Both the position numbers and the translations under genes were made by a program. 35,959 nucleotides of DNA from an uncultured Brachyspira sp. Its GTDB lineage: Bacteria; Spirochaetota; Brachyspiria; Brachyspirales; Brachyspiraceae. Below, piece by piece: positions 17,097 to 24,564 of the stretch. How positions within the stretch are numbered: position 1 is the stretch's first letter; each line of letters starts with the position of its first letter. The stretch covers positions 1 to 35,959 of the forward strand of contig NZ_CAJTQJ010000023.1 of the NCBI RefSeq assembly GCF_910578695.1. Direction: 5' to 3'. The notes under the pieces are model-generated. The model was given only the letters and a program-made list of their open reading frames with translations. It ran no database searches and was not told where the DNA came from.

Positions 17097-17177
17097 AAGA
17101 GGGAATATATATAATAAGATGGAATGTATATAATTTAAAGAGGGAATATATATAATTAAAGAGGGATATAATATAAT
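17097..17177 (+). repeat. Four imperfect 19-bp direct repeats, each with a Shine-Dalgarno-like core, before the antiporter gene
   Basis: Units begin at 17097, 17116, 17138 and 17159. All share the pattern AAGAGGGAATATATATAAT with few changes; unit 2 reads AAGATGGAATGTATATAAT and unit 4 AAGAGGGATATAATATAAT. Spacing is 19, 22 and 21 bases. The last unit supplies the GAGGG (17161-17165) used by the ATG at 17176; the three upstream units look like duplicates of that initiation region without a start codon. Confidence 0.75.
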
Positions 17178-18183
17178 GGAAAATATTTTATTAAATATAG
17201 TTTTTACTGCAGCAGGAATAGTATTATTATATTTGGGCGGAACATATATTGTAGACGGAAGTGTTATGGCTGCTAATAGACTTAAAATACCTACTATAGT
17301 TATAGGGCTTACTGTTGTATCTATGGGTACATCTATGCCTGAACTTTTTGTAAGTTTATTCGGTGCTTTGAGGGGAGAGAGTTCCATTGCTGTAGGTAAT
17401 GTTATAGGCAGTAATATATTTAATATTGTATTTGTACTTGGAATGTCTGCTTTATTTATGAATATGTCTGCAAATAAAAAATCTTATTATGTTTCTATGA
17501 TTTTTATGTTTATAATGTATGCTGCTTTATTCATTATGCTTTTTAATATCGATACTAAAAATTTAATGGGAGATAAAATTTCTATAATTGAAGGTATAAT
17601 ACTTATTATTTTATTATGTATTTATATTTATTATTTGTATAGCGTAATATCTAAAGATAAAGATGAATTGGAGGCTTTTGAAAAAGAAGTATCATCATCA
17701 AGCAAAACTAATTCTATAGGAAGGGCAGTATTTAAAATAATAATCGCTGTATTAGCTTTAGCATTTGGTTCTGATGTTTTTATTAAAGGAGTAACAGGAA
17801 TATTCAGAAATTTTTTAAGCGAGCATATAATAGGATTTATAGTTATTGCAGTAGGCACCAGCATACCTGAACTTGTTACAAGCTTAATAGCAGCAATTAA
17901 AAAAGAGGCTGATATATCCATAGGAAATATAGTAGGAAGCAATATATTTAATGTAGGAGCTGTTCTTGGAATATCATCTGCAGCTTCATTTAAATTCGGA
18001 GGTATTATATTAAGTAAAACTCAGAATTATTTGATAGATTTTTCTATTATGGTATTTGTAGGTATATTATTATTAATATTTACTATAAAAGGAAAAAGTT
18101 TAAATAAATTAAAGGGCATAATATTTTTAATAGTTTATATAGCTTATGTTTTTTATTTGTTTAAAACTACATCAGTATCATAA
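17176..18183 (+). CDS. Calcium/sodium antiporter (CaCA family, YrbG-like)
   Basis: Inner-membrane cation:cation exchanger of 335 residues with about ten helices. The two diagnostic alpha-repeats are clear. The first has GTSMPELFVS (51-60) and GNVIGSNIFN (74-83). The second, near 226-260, has GTSIPELVTS and GNIVGSNIFN. Their acidic and Asn/Ser residues form the Ca2+/Na+ sites in characterised exchangers. The halves are inverted repeats joined by an acidic loop (about 155-180, KDKDELEAFEKE). The start follows a four-fold repeated leader. The 3' end overlaps the convergent ABC ATPase gene by 31 bp. The ion actually exchanged is not determinable here. Confidence 0.9.
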   Translation: MENILLNIVFTAAGIVLLYLGGTYIVDGSVMAANRLKIPTIVIGLTVVSMGTSMPELFVSLFGALRGESSIAVGNVIGSNIFNIVFVLGMSALFMNMSANKKSYYVSMIFMFIMYAALFIMLFNIDTKNLMGDKISIIEGIILIILLCIYIYYLYSVISKDKDELEAFEKEVSSSSKTNSIGRAVFKIIIAVLALAFGSDVFIKGVTGIFRNFLSEHIIGFIVIAVGTSIPELVTSLIAAIKKEADISIGNIVGSNIFNVGAVLGISSAASFKFGGIILSKTQNYLIDFSIMVFVGILLLIFTIKGKSLNKLKGIIFLIVYIAYVFYLFKTTSVS

Positions 18184-18863
18184 TTATCTATTAATATATT
18201 GGTAAGTTTTTCCTGCAAATTGTTTTTGATATTATTACTTTCAATATATTCTTCAAATATTAATTGAGTATAATTATTTTTATTTGATAATATATAAATA
18301 TAATCTCCAAGCATAATAGCTTCTGATACATCATGAGTAACATAAAAAATAGTTTTATTTGTTTTTAATTGAATGCTTTTTATTATATCAATAAGTTCTT
18401 TTTTTCTTTTTATATCCTGTCCCTGCAAAGGCTCATCCATAAGTATAAAGTTTGAATCATAAGCTAAAGCTCTTGCTAAAGATAATCTCTGCTTCATTCC
18501 TCCGCTAAGCTCATTTGGTTTTGAATGCATATTATTTATAAGTCCCGTTATCTCTAATGATTTTTTTATTATTTTATCCATATCATTTTTGATTTTATCT
18601 TTTAATACATACTCTATATTTTTATAAGAACTTAAGAAGTTTAAAAGTCTTGGTTCCTGATATACGAATGCCTTATCATCTTTATTGATTTTTGATGATA
18701 TTATATTTAAAAGAGAAGTTTTTCCAGTACCTGATGCACCTAATATTATATTAATTTTATTTAAATGAAAATATATATTAAAATCTTTGAATATTATTAA
18801 ATCATTATAAGAAAGATTTATATTTTCTAATTTGAATATATCATCATCTATTTTTTTTATCAT
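18153..18863 (-). CDS. ABC transporter ATPase, nitrate/sulfonate/taurine type
   Basis: 236-residue cytoplasmic ATPase pairing with the permease encoded just upstream. Walker A GASGTGKTSLL (about 42-52), a Q-loop in FVYQEPRLLNFL, signature LSGGMKQRLSLARAL, Walker B FILMDEPLQGQD and the H-loop FYVTHDVSEA are intact. The closest family is the SsuB/TauB/ThiZ group importing small organic anions, sulfonates or pyrimidines. AAGGA precedes the ATG, which lies inside the permease gene (20-bp overlap), indicating translational coupling. The 3' end overlaps the antiporter gene tail-to-tail. Substrate unknown because no binding protein is adjacent. Confidence 0.85.
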   Translation of the reverse strand: MIKKIDDDIFKLENINLSYNDLIIFKDFNIYFHLNKINIILGASGTGKTSLLNIISSKINKDDKAFVYQEPRLLNFLSSYKNIEYVLKDKIKNDMDKIIKKSLEITGLINNMHSKPNELSGGMKQRLSLARALAYDSNFILMDEPLQGQDIKRKKELIDIIKSIQLKTNKTIFYVTHDVSEAIMLGDYIYILSNKNNYTQLIFEEYIESNNIKNNLQEKLTNILIDNYDTDVVLNK

Positions 18864-19581
18864 AATTAATCCTTATAATAATTTCAAATATACCATTAAA
18901 TATAACTGAAATTAAACAGTATGCAAATAGAGAAACAGTATCTAAATATAAATGCGATTCATAAAGTTTAGTTCCTATTCCAAAAGCAGGCAATGCTAAT
19001 ATTTCTGCTGCTAATATGCTTTTCCAAGTTATGCCCATAGACTGAGATACTGCTGTTAATATATACGGTTTTATGTATGGTATATAAAGACTGAATATTT
19101 GTGTTTTTAAAGATACATTATATGATAATGACATTTCTATCAATTTTTTATCTATATTTATTATTCCATTAGCAACAGCATCATATATTATAGGAACAAT
19201 AATAAGCATAGAAACGAATATCGGTACTGCATTATTATCAAACCATATTATAGCTGCTAATATTAAAGGTATAGAAGGTATTGTTCTTATGAAATTTATT
19301 ATTGGTATTAATATATATCTTATGGGTAAAAATATGCCTGATAATATACCTAATATAGAGGCAGATAAAAATGATAAAATAAATGCCGTTATAACTCTAA
19401 TAAGACTTGCAGATAAATCTTTATAAAATGACTTTTCTGATATTATTTCTGCAAATTTTTTTAGTATATTGATTAGATTAGGAAATATTATTTCAGAATT
19501 AATTTTAATAAAAATAAAATGCCATAAACTTATAAATATAATAATTCCTAATATTAAGTATATAGATTTTTTATTTTTCAT
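18844..19581 (-). CDS. ABC transporter permease, nitrate/sulfonate/taurine type
   Basis: 245-residue membrane protein with about six helices, of the SsuC/TauC BPD_transp_1 group. The cytoplasmic coupling motif is visible late in the chain as SILAAEILALPAFGIGTKLYES. Earlier conserved segments include FIRTIPSIPLILAAIIWF and SLYIPYIKPYILTAVSQSMG. The gene starts two bases after the stop of a META-domain lipoprotein gene and overlaps the ATPase gene by 20 bp, so it is the third gene of a four-gene operon. The usual periplasmic binding protein of such importers is missing from the operon. Confidence 0.85.
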   Translation of the reverse strand: MKNKKSIYLILGIIIFISLWHFIFIKINSEIIFPNLINILKKFAEIISEKSFYKDLSASLIRVITAFILSFLSASILGILSGIFLPIRYILIPIINFIRTIPSIPLILAAIIWFDNNAVPIFVSMLIIVPIIYDAVANGIINIDKKLIEMSLSYNVSLKTQIFSLYIPYIKPYILTAVSQSMGITWKSILAAEILALPAFGIGTKLYESHLYLDTVSLFAYCLISVIFNGIFEIIIRINYDKKNR

Positions 19582-19583
19582 TA

Positions 19584-19994
19584 TTATTTAATTCTTTTAA
19601 ATATAAGAATTTCATTATCTAATGTTGTTATAGTAAGATTGCTGCTTGTAAGTTCTATTGAAGAAGCTTTATTTAATAATTCTATATATTGTTTTTCTGC
19701 TTCAACTGCCTCCGAAGTTCCTCCCATTTTTGTAACCACCATATCTTTAAATATAATCATATTTCCTCTTCTCATTTCATATTTTCCTAAATATGTATTA
19801 AATCCGCCGTATCCGTAAAACTCTTCATTATAAAATGATATTGTAATTCCTCTTCCTTCAAACATATTTGTAAGCTGAAAAGTTTTTCCATTTAAAGTGC
19901 TGGTTGATATATTGATTGTTTTTTTTGATGAAGCACAGGAGCTTGTAAATATTATAAAAATAAAGCAAAATATTAAGCTATAATTTCTTATCAT
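19584..19994 (-). CDS. META-domain (HslJ-like) lipoprotein
   Basis: 136 residues. The lipoprotein signal ends TSSC (lipid Cys 20). The mature part is one META domain: LNGKTFQLTNM, then ITISFYNEEFYGYGGFNTYLGKYEMRRGNMIIF, quoted here only as its pattern of the GxGGxNxxxGxY core, and a terminal ILIFKRIK strand. HslJ, the E. coli relative, is an outer-membrane heat-shock lipoprotein linked to novobiocin tolerance; a specific activity is not established. It is the second gene of the operon, 32 bp after its paralogue and two bases before the permease gene. AGGA precedes the ATG. Confidence 0.75.
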   Translation of the reverse strand: MIRNYSLIFCFIFIIFTSSCASSKKTINISTSTLNGKTFQLTNMFEGRGITISFYNEEFYGYGGFNTYLGKYEMRRGNMIIFKDMVVTKMGGTSEAVEAEKQYIELLNKASSIELTSSNLTITTLDNEILIFKRIK

Positions 19995-20026
19995 TAAAAT
20001 ATCCTAAATACATTTTAACAAATTAT

Positions 20027-20440
20027 TCAAATTTCTTCAAAAATTAAGTTATTAGAAGATAATAAAGTATATATTGTTAATTTCATTCCTTCTATTTTGT
20101 ATGAAGTGGCATTTTTAAGCATATTAAGATATTCAATTTCGGCTGCAGTTTCTTCTCTTGTACCATGTTTTTTTGTTAATGATATTGATATTATATTAAA
20201 TATATCTCCGTCTGAAGTATATAAAGATGAATAATTATTAACTGCAGAAAAACCTGATACTGTATCCTTACCGAACTCTATTGTAATATTCATTTGAGGA
20301 TGCATACTTACTAATTTGAATTTTCTTCCAAGCAAGCTATTATTATCAATTTTTTCTATTTGAGCTGTTTGAGCCGTTTTTGCTGTAGAGCATGAAATTA
20401 CAAACAATGCTGTTATTATAATATGCACAATATATTTCAT
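20027..20440 (-). CDS. META-domain (HslJ-like) lipoprotein, paralogue of the next gene
   Basis: 137 residues with a lipoprotein signal (FVISC, lipid Cys 17) and a META-like domain: LLGRKFKLVSM, MNITIEFGKDTVSGFSAVNN, a mid segment ending TKKHGTREETAAEIEYLNML, and the closing NNLIFEEI. The motif EETAAEIEYLNMLKNA corresponds to SEAVEAEKQYIELLNKA in the downstream gene, showing that the two arose by duplication. It is the first gene of the operon leading to the ABC permease and ATPase. AGGA lies five bases before the ATG. It diverges from the metal-binding protein gene at 20668. Confidence 0.72.
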   Translation of the reverse strand: MKYIVHIIITALFVISCSTAKTAQTAQIEKIDNNSLLGRKFKLVSMHPQMNITIEFGKDTVSGFSAVNNYSSLYTSDGDIFNIISISLTKKHGTREETAAEIEYLNMLKNATSYKIEGMKLTIYTLLSSNNLIFEEI

Positions 20441-20604
20441 AATTATCCTAATTTAATTTATAATATTATTATATTTTCGGTAAAAAGTCTATATATTTGA
20501 TAATGTAATATAAAATTTCTTCTATTATTATATATAATATAAATTTATATATAATATTAATTATATAGTGTATTAATATATTTAAAATTAAACTGATATT
20601 TATA

Positions 20605-20633
20605 TTGAAATTTGATAATTATCATATTATAAT
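20605..20633 (+). promoter_or_regulatory. znuA promoter with a palindromic operator in its spacer
   Basis: TTGAAA (20605-20610), 17-base spacer, TATAAT (20628-20633). The spacer contains the perfect 12-bp palindrome TGATAATTATCA (20613-20624). The -10 box lies in TTATAATTATTAAAT (20627-20641), close to the 7-1-7 box bound by Fur-family repressors. Placement between -35 and -10 is ideal for repression. A metal-responsive repressor is inferred from the gene downstream. Confidence 0.55.
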
Positions 20634-20667
20634 TATTAAATAATTTAAATATATGGGTATGAGTTAA

Positions 20668-21519
20668 ATGAAAAAAATTATACTATCTGTTTTTGCATTA
20701 TCATTTTTAATAGGCTGCAGCAATTCTTCAAAAACTAATTTAGTTAATAAGCCTCAGATTTATACAAGCATATATCCTATTTATGATTTTACCAAAAAAA
20801 TAGGCGGAGATAAAATAGATGTATATAATATGACTTCATCAGGAGCAGAACCTCATAATTTTGAAATAACTTCAAAAGATATGGCTGATTTAACAAAAGC
20901 TAATCTTTTTATTTATAATGGCGGCGGTATGGAGCATTGGGTTGATACTGTGAAAAACAGCATAAAGGAATTAAATTATTTAGAGAGTTCTTTTAATATA
21001 GATGATAAAGATTTAGACCCTCATTTTTGGCTTTCGCCAATTAAAGCTAAAAAACAGATGGAAAATATAAAAAATGCATTATCTGATATAGATTCTGATA
21101 ATGCTGAGTACTATAATTCTAATTATAATTTTTATGCTGAGAAATTAGATGAATTAGACAGCAAATTCAGAGAATATTTATCAAATGCATCAAATACTAA
21201 TTTGGTGGTAACTCATGCAGCATTCGGACATTTTTGTAAAGAATATTTGCTAAATCAATTTTCAGTTGCAAGAGATGAGGCTGACCCTAAGGCAATATCT
21301 GATACTATAGTTTTCATAAAAAAAAATAATGTTGAGGCTATATTTTATGAAGATTTTTCTAGCCGTAAATTGGCTAATTCTATTGCTAAAGAAACAGGAA
21401 TAAAAATATTAACATTAAATCCTATAGAATCTTTAAGCGAAGAATATATTAATGCAGGAGAAGATTATTTTTCTGTTATGGAAAAAAACTTTATTTCTTT
21501 AACTAATGGGCTTAATTAA
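20668..21519 (+). CDS. znuA: Metal (Zn/Mn) ABC transporter substrate-binding lipoprotein
   Basis: Cluster A-I binding protein of 283 residues that captures Zn2+ or Mn2+ outside the inner membrane. The lipoprotein signal ends IGCS (lipid Cys 17). Metal ligands expected for ZnuA/TroA are present: His 63 (AEPHNFE), His 119 (DPHFWLSP), His 183 or 188 (THAAFGH), and Glu 228 (FYEDFSS) where the family has an acidic ligand. The His/Asp-rich loop that marks many Zn-specific ZnuA proteins is absent, so Mn2+ remains possible. It is followed after five bases by the ATPase gene. The symbol is by similarity. Confidence 0.88.
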   Translation: MKKIILSVFALSFLIGCSNSSKTNLVNKPQIYTSIYPIYDFTKKIGGDKIDVYNMTSSGAEPHNFEITSKDMADLTKANLFIYNGGGMEHWVDTVKNSIKELNYLESSFNIDDKDLDPHFWLSPIKAKKQMENIKNALSDIDSDNAEYYNSNYNFYAEKLDELDSKFREYLSNASNTNLVVTHAAFGHFCKEYLLNQFSVARDEADPKAISDTIVFIKKNNVEAIFYEDFSSRKLANSIAKETGIKILTLNPIESLSEEYINAGEDYFSVMEKNFISLTNGLN

Positions 21520-21524
21520 ATATT

Positions 21525-22265
21525 ATGAGTAAGGTTATAGAATTCAAAAATGTGCATTTCGGATACAATTCTGATGATATACTTAAATGTATAAGTTTTG
21601 ATGTGAATAGGGGCGATTTTGTTTCTATAATAGGTTCAAACGGAGCTGGAAAAAGCACTATATTAAAACTTATTTTAGGAGAAATCAGCCATTACAGAGG
21701 AAGCATTAAATTATATGAAGAAGATATTAATAAGTTTAAAGATTGGAAAAAAATAGGATATTTAGAGCAGAATGCATATTCAAAGATTTTGAATTTTCCT
21801 GCTACAGTTTATGAAATAGTAATGTCTAATAATTTTTCAGATATAGGATTATTTAAATTTCCAAATAAAAGTCATCATATTAAGGTTATGAATGTATTAG
21901 AGCTTTTCGGTATGCAGAAATATAAAGATAGAATGATATCAAAACTTTCAGGCGGACAAATTCAAAGAGTTTTTTTAGCTAGAACTTTGATATCTAATCC
22001 AGACTTGATTTTACTTGATGAGCCTTCAAATGCTATTGACAGAGAAACTATAGATTTAATGTATAAAATTCTTCAGCAATTAAACAAAGAGAAAAATACA
22101 ACTATAGTAATGATTACGCATGATTTAGAGAGAATATATAATATACAAAATAGAATATTCTGCTTTGAGGAAGGCACTTTATTAGAACTTAATAAAAATC
22201 AAATATATGATGAGATTTCCCATAAACATAAGCACCCTAATAGCGATAATATTTGTTCATGCTGA
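21525..22265 (+). CDS. znuC: Metal (Zn/Mn) ABC transporter ATPase
   Basis: 246-residue ATPase with Walker A GSNGAGKSTILK (near 37-48), Q-loop GYLEQNA, signature LSGGQIQRVFLARTL, Walker B LILLDEPSNAID and switch His in MITHDLER. It powers the importer formed with the binding protein upstream and the ABC-3 permease encoded convergently at 22276-23109. The C-terminus ends in a potential metal-binding tail (SHKHKHPNSDNICSC: three His and two Cys in 15 residues). It is cotranscribed with znuA and ends ten bases before the end of znuB. Confidence 0.88.
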   Translation: MSKVIEFKNVHFGYNSDDILKCISFDVNRGDFVSIIGSNGAGKSTILKLILGEISHYRGSIKLYEEDINKFKDWKKIGYLEQNAYSKILNFPATVYEIVMSNNFSDIGLFKFPNKSHHIKVMNVLELFGMQKYKDRMISKLSGGQIQRVFLARTLISNPDLILLDEPSNAIDRETIDLMYKILQQLNKEKNTTIVMITHDLERIYNIQNRIFCFEEGTLLELNKNQIYDEISHKHKHPNSDNICSC

Positions 22266-22275
22266 TTTATATAAT

Positions 22276-23109
22276 TTATTTCGTGAATATTCTGCTATGC
22301 TTTGATGATATAACAGATTTAAATAAAATTATTATTATAAAAGTTATTATACTTATCAAAACTATTGCAGCACCGGGTTTTAATCCGTAATAATATGAAA
22401 TGAATATTCCTAATATTGTAAAAAACAGATTAAAAATTACAGCATAAATTATAGTTTTTTTATAACTGCAAGCCACCTGCATAGAGCATGCTGCAGGCAC
22501 TACCATCATTGATGATACTATTAAAGCTCCTACTGCTCTTGCTGATATTGATACTGTGACTGCAGTTAATATTGTAAAAATAAAGTTAATTCTATTTACT
22601 GGTACTCCTGAAAGTTTTGCTAATCTTTCATTAAATGTTATATAAAAAATTTCTTTGTATAAAAAAATAAAAATGAGTATTGATACAGAACTTATCAGTA
22701 TTATTAATTTTAATTCAAAATCGCTTACAGCTACAATGCTTCCGAATAAAAAGCTGTTAAAATTGGAATTGTTTGCTACAAATCCTGAAAGAAGTCCTGC
22801 AATAGATATTGATAAAGACATTATAATAGATATAGATATTTCTCCGTATTTAGAAATTTTTTTTCTTATAAACTCTATTGATAATGCAGATAATATGCAG
22901 AATATAATAGATGCGGCTATCGGATTTATATTAAAAACTAATCCGAATGTAACGCCTGCAAGCGAAGTATGAGATATGGCATCTCCTATCATAGAAAGTC
23001 TCTTTAATACAATAACAACTCCTATGCAGGGTATAATCACAGCAAGCATAATACCTACTATAAAAGCTTTACGCATAAAATCATATTCAAATATTTCCAT
23101 TATTTCCAT
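22276..23109 (-). CDS. znuB: Metal (Zn/Mn) ABC transporter permease, ABC-3 family
   Basis: 277-residue inner-membrane protein with about eight helices. It shows ABC-3 hallmarks: GIMLAVIIPCIGVVIVLKRL, the helix start MIGDAISHTSLAGV (near 41-54), ISISIIMSLSISIAGLL, NERLAKLSGVPV and AVGALIVSSMMVVPAAC. It should be the membrane channel for znuA-znuC, yet it lies on the opposite strand and meets znuC tail-to-tail with ten bases between. GGAG precedes the ATG at 23107-23109; a second ATG follows three codons later. It is 81 bp downstream of the DegT-family gene on the same strand and could be read with it. Confidence 0.88.
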   Translation of the reverse strand: MEIMEIFEYDFMRKAFIVGIMLAVIIPCIGVVIVLKRLSMIGDAISHTSLAGVTFGLVFNINPIAASIIFCILSALSIEFIRKKISKYGEISISIIMSLSISIAGLLSGFVANNSNFNSFLFGSIVAVSDFELKLIILISSVSILIFIFLYKEIFYITFNERLAKLSGVPVNRINFIFTILTAVTVSISARAVGALIVSSMMVVPAACSMQVACSYKKTIIYAVIFNLFFTILGIFISYYYGLKPGAAIVLISIITFIIIILFKSVISSKHSRIFTK

Positions 23110-23124
23110 AGGATTTCTCCATAA

Positions 23125-23170
23125 ATTGCAGTTTTAGGAATGCAGTGTATTATATATTAATTACTGCAAT
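23125..23170 (-). promoter_or_regulatory. Inverted and repeated TGCAGT half-sites upstream of znuB
   Basis: ATTGCAGT (23125-23132) and ACTGCAAT (23163-23170) are perfect 8-bp inverted arms, and a third related half-site, ATGCAGTGT, lies at 23140-23148. On the minus strand a TATAAT box (23149-23154) falls between the arms, so the arrangement could be an operator over a znuB promoter. The matching -35 box is poor (TTCATT). Confidence 0.4.
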
Positions 23171-23190
23171 AATGAAAGTTCAAAATATTT

Positions 23191-24243
23191 TTATCTTATC
23201 TGTTTTATTAATTTGCAAATAAGTTCTGCTTCATTTTTTTGTAAAGTAGGGTATATAGGCAATGATATGCTTTTTAAATATGCATTTTCAGTATTAGGGT
23301 AATTTTCATTAGGCAAATTAAGATATTGATGCAATGGCTTGAATATAGGTCTTGCAGCTTCTACATTATGTCTTTCAAACATTTTTAAAGCATCATATAT
23401 ATTCATACTGCCGTTAAGCATGCATACATATCTGTAATATGAAGGGCTTTCGCTGTCATGAGTAGATAATTTTATCAAATTGCTTTCAAGCATTGCATTA
23501 TCATAAAAAGATGCAATATCTGCTCTTACTTCAACCATTCTTTCAAGATGCTTAAGTTCTTCTATTCCTATAGAAGCCTGAAGATCTGTTGCACAGTAAT
23601 TGAATCTTCTAATAAAATTTTCTTTTTTATCATAATGAATTATATCTCTTATAGCGTCCATTCCTTTTTTCTTTGTAAGTATCATTCCTCCTGCACCTCC
23701 TGAAGTTATCATTCTAGTTGCAGAAAAAGAAAAGTATGCAAAATCTCCGAAACTTCCAAGTAAAGTATCTCTGTATCTGCCTCCCAAACTATGAGAAGCA
23801 TCTTCTATAATAGGCACTTTGATATCAGCAAGCTCATCTATCAAAGCACAGTTTCCGAACATATGAGAAACAATGATAGCTTTAGTTTTTTCATTGATTG
23901 CCTCTATAACATTATCCATAGATATTTGAAAGCTGTCTTCATCTATATCTATTAAAACAGGGGAAGCTTTTAAACTTGTTACTGCCTGAAGAGGTGAGGC
24001 ATTAAGAAAAGATGACATTATTACTTCATCGCCTTCGCCTATATTCAGATGCCTTAATATAAGTTCTAATGCTGCTGTTCCGCTGTTTACAAATATTGCA
24101 GTAAATCCCTTCCCAAAATAATTGGCGAAATTTCTTTCAAACTCGTATATAACATCTCCTGCTGCTAGATTATCGCTAATCATAACTTTTAATGCAGATT
24201 CTAAATCTTTCTTTCTTATAGTAGGTCTGGAATGTCTAATCAA
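23191..24243 (-). CDS. DegT/DnrJ/EryC1/StrS-family protein with the PLP lysine replaced by arginine
   Basis: 350-residue fold-type I protein of the sugar aminotransferase family. Conserved parts include NSGTAALELIL (53-63), EDASHSLGG (147-155, with the PLP-stacking and Asp positions) and AYFSFSATRMITSGGAGG (169-186). The family normally reads …TKxITTGEGG, with Lys forming the Schiff base. Here residue 177 is Arg (codon AGA at 23713-23715), and the glycine loop is one residue longer. A normal transaminase activity is therefore doubtful. ColD, a 3-dehydratase with His at this position, shows that non-Lys relatives can have other chemistry. The start is TTG, supported by GAGGA seven bases upstream. 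No sugar-nucleotide genes are nearby. Confidence 0.82.
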   Translation of the reverse strand: MIRHSRPTIRKKDLESALKVMISDNLAAGDVIYEFERNFANYFGKGFTAIFVNSGTAALELILRHLNIGEGDEVIMSSFLNASPLQAVTSLKASPVLIDIDEDSFQISMDNVIEAINEKTKAIIVSHMFGNCALIDELADIKVPIIEDASHSLGGRYRDTLLGSFGDFAYFSFSATRMITSGGAGGMILTKKKGMDAIRDIIHYDKKENFIRRFNYCATDLQASIGIEELKHLERMVEVRADIASFYDNAMLESNLIKLSTHDSESPSYYRYVCMLNGSMNIYDALKMFERHNVEAARPIFKPLHQYLNLPNENYPNTENAYLKSISLPIYPTLQKNEAELICKLIKQIR

Positions 24244-24287
24244 TTTTTATTCCTCATATAAAATTAAAATATTTTGAAATATTATAA

Positions 24288-24318
24288 ATGATAATATCAT
24301 AAAATATATTATTTTCAA
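24288..24318 (-). promoter_or_regulatory. Candidate DegT-gene promoter overlapping a palindrome
   Basis: On the minus strand TTGAAA (24313-24318) and TATTAT (24291-24296) are 16 bases apart. The -10 box lies in the 13-bp palindrome ATGATAATATCAT (24288-24300), whose half-site TGATA is also seen in the znuA operator. The remainder of the 321-bp gap (24244-24564) holds only this and the promoter at 24495. Confidence 0.42.
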
Positions 24319-24494
24319 TATTGCAAATATATCTGCATTATTTTTTCTTTATTTAATTAATTAATTTTTTATTAAATTCTGCTTTTATGTTTGAAATTAT
24401 TGGCATATATATTAATAAATATAAAAAAAGATTTATAGAAGTTCTATTATGAAATTTTTAGAAAAATAAATAATTATTTAATTTATAATTTTGT

Positions 24495-24522
24495 TTGACT
24501 TTATTACTTCTTATATTATACT
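24495..24522 (+). promoter_or_regulatory. Promoter for the ABC_sub_bind lipoprotein gene
   Basis: TTGACT (24495-24500), 16-base spacer, TATACT (24517-24522). A strong ribosome-binding sequence AAGGAG (24551-24556) follows, eight bases before the ATG at 24565. Confidence 0.65.
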
Positions 24523-24564
24523 AGTAGCAGTAATTTATGTAAAATTTTTTAAGGAGATATAATA

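Noticed and set aside
17097..17177. CRISPR-like array in the repeats before the antiporter gene.
   Set aside because: Units are 19 bp with essentially no unique spacers and no cas genes nearby; they are duplicated initiation sequence.
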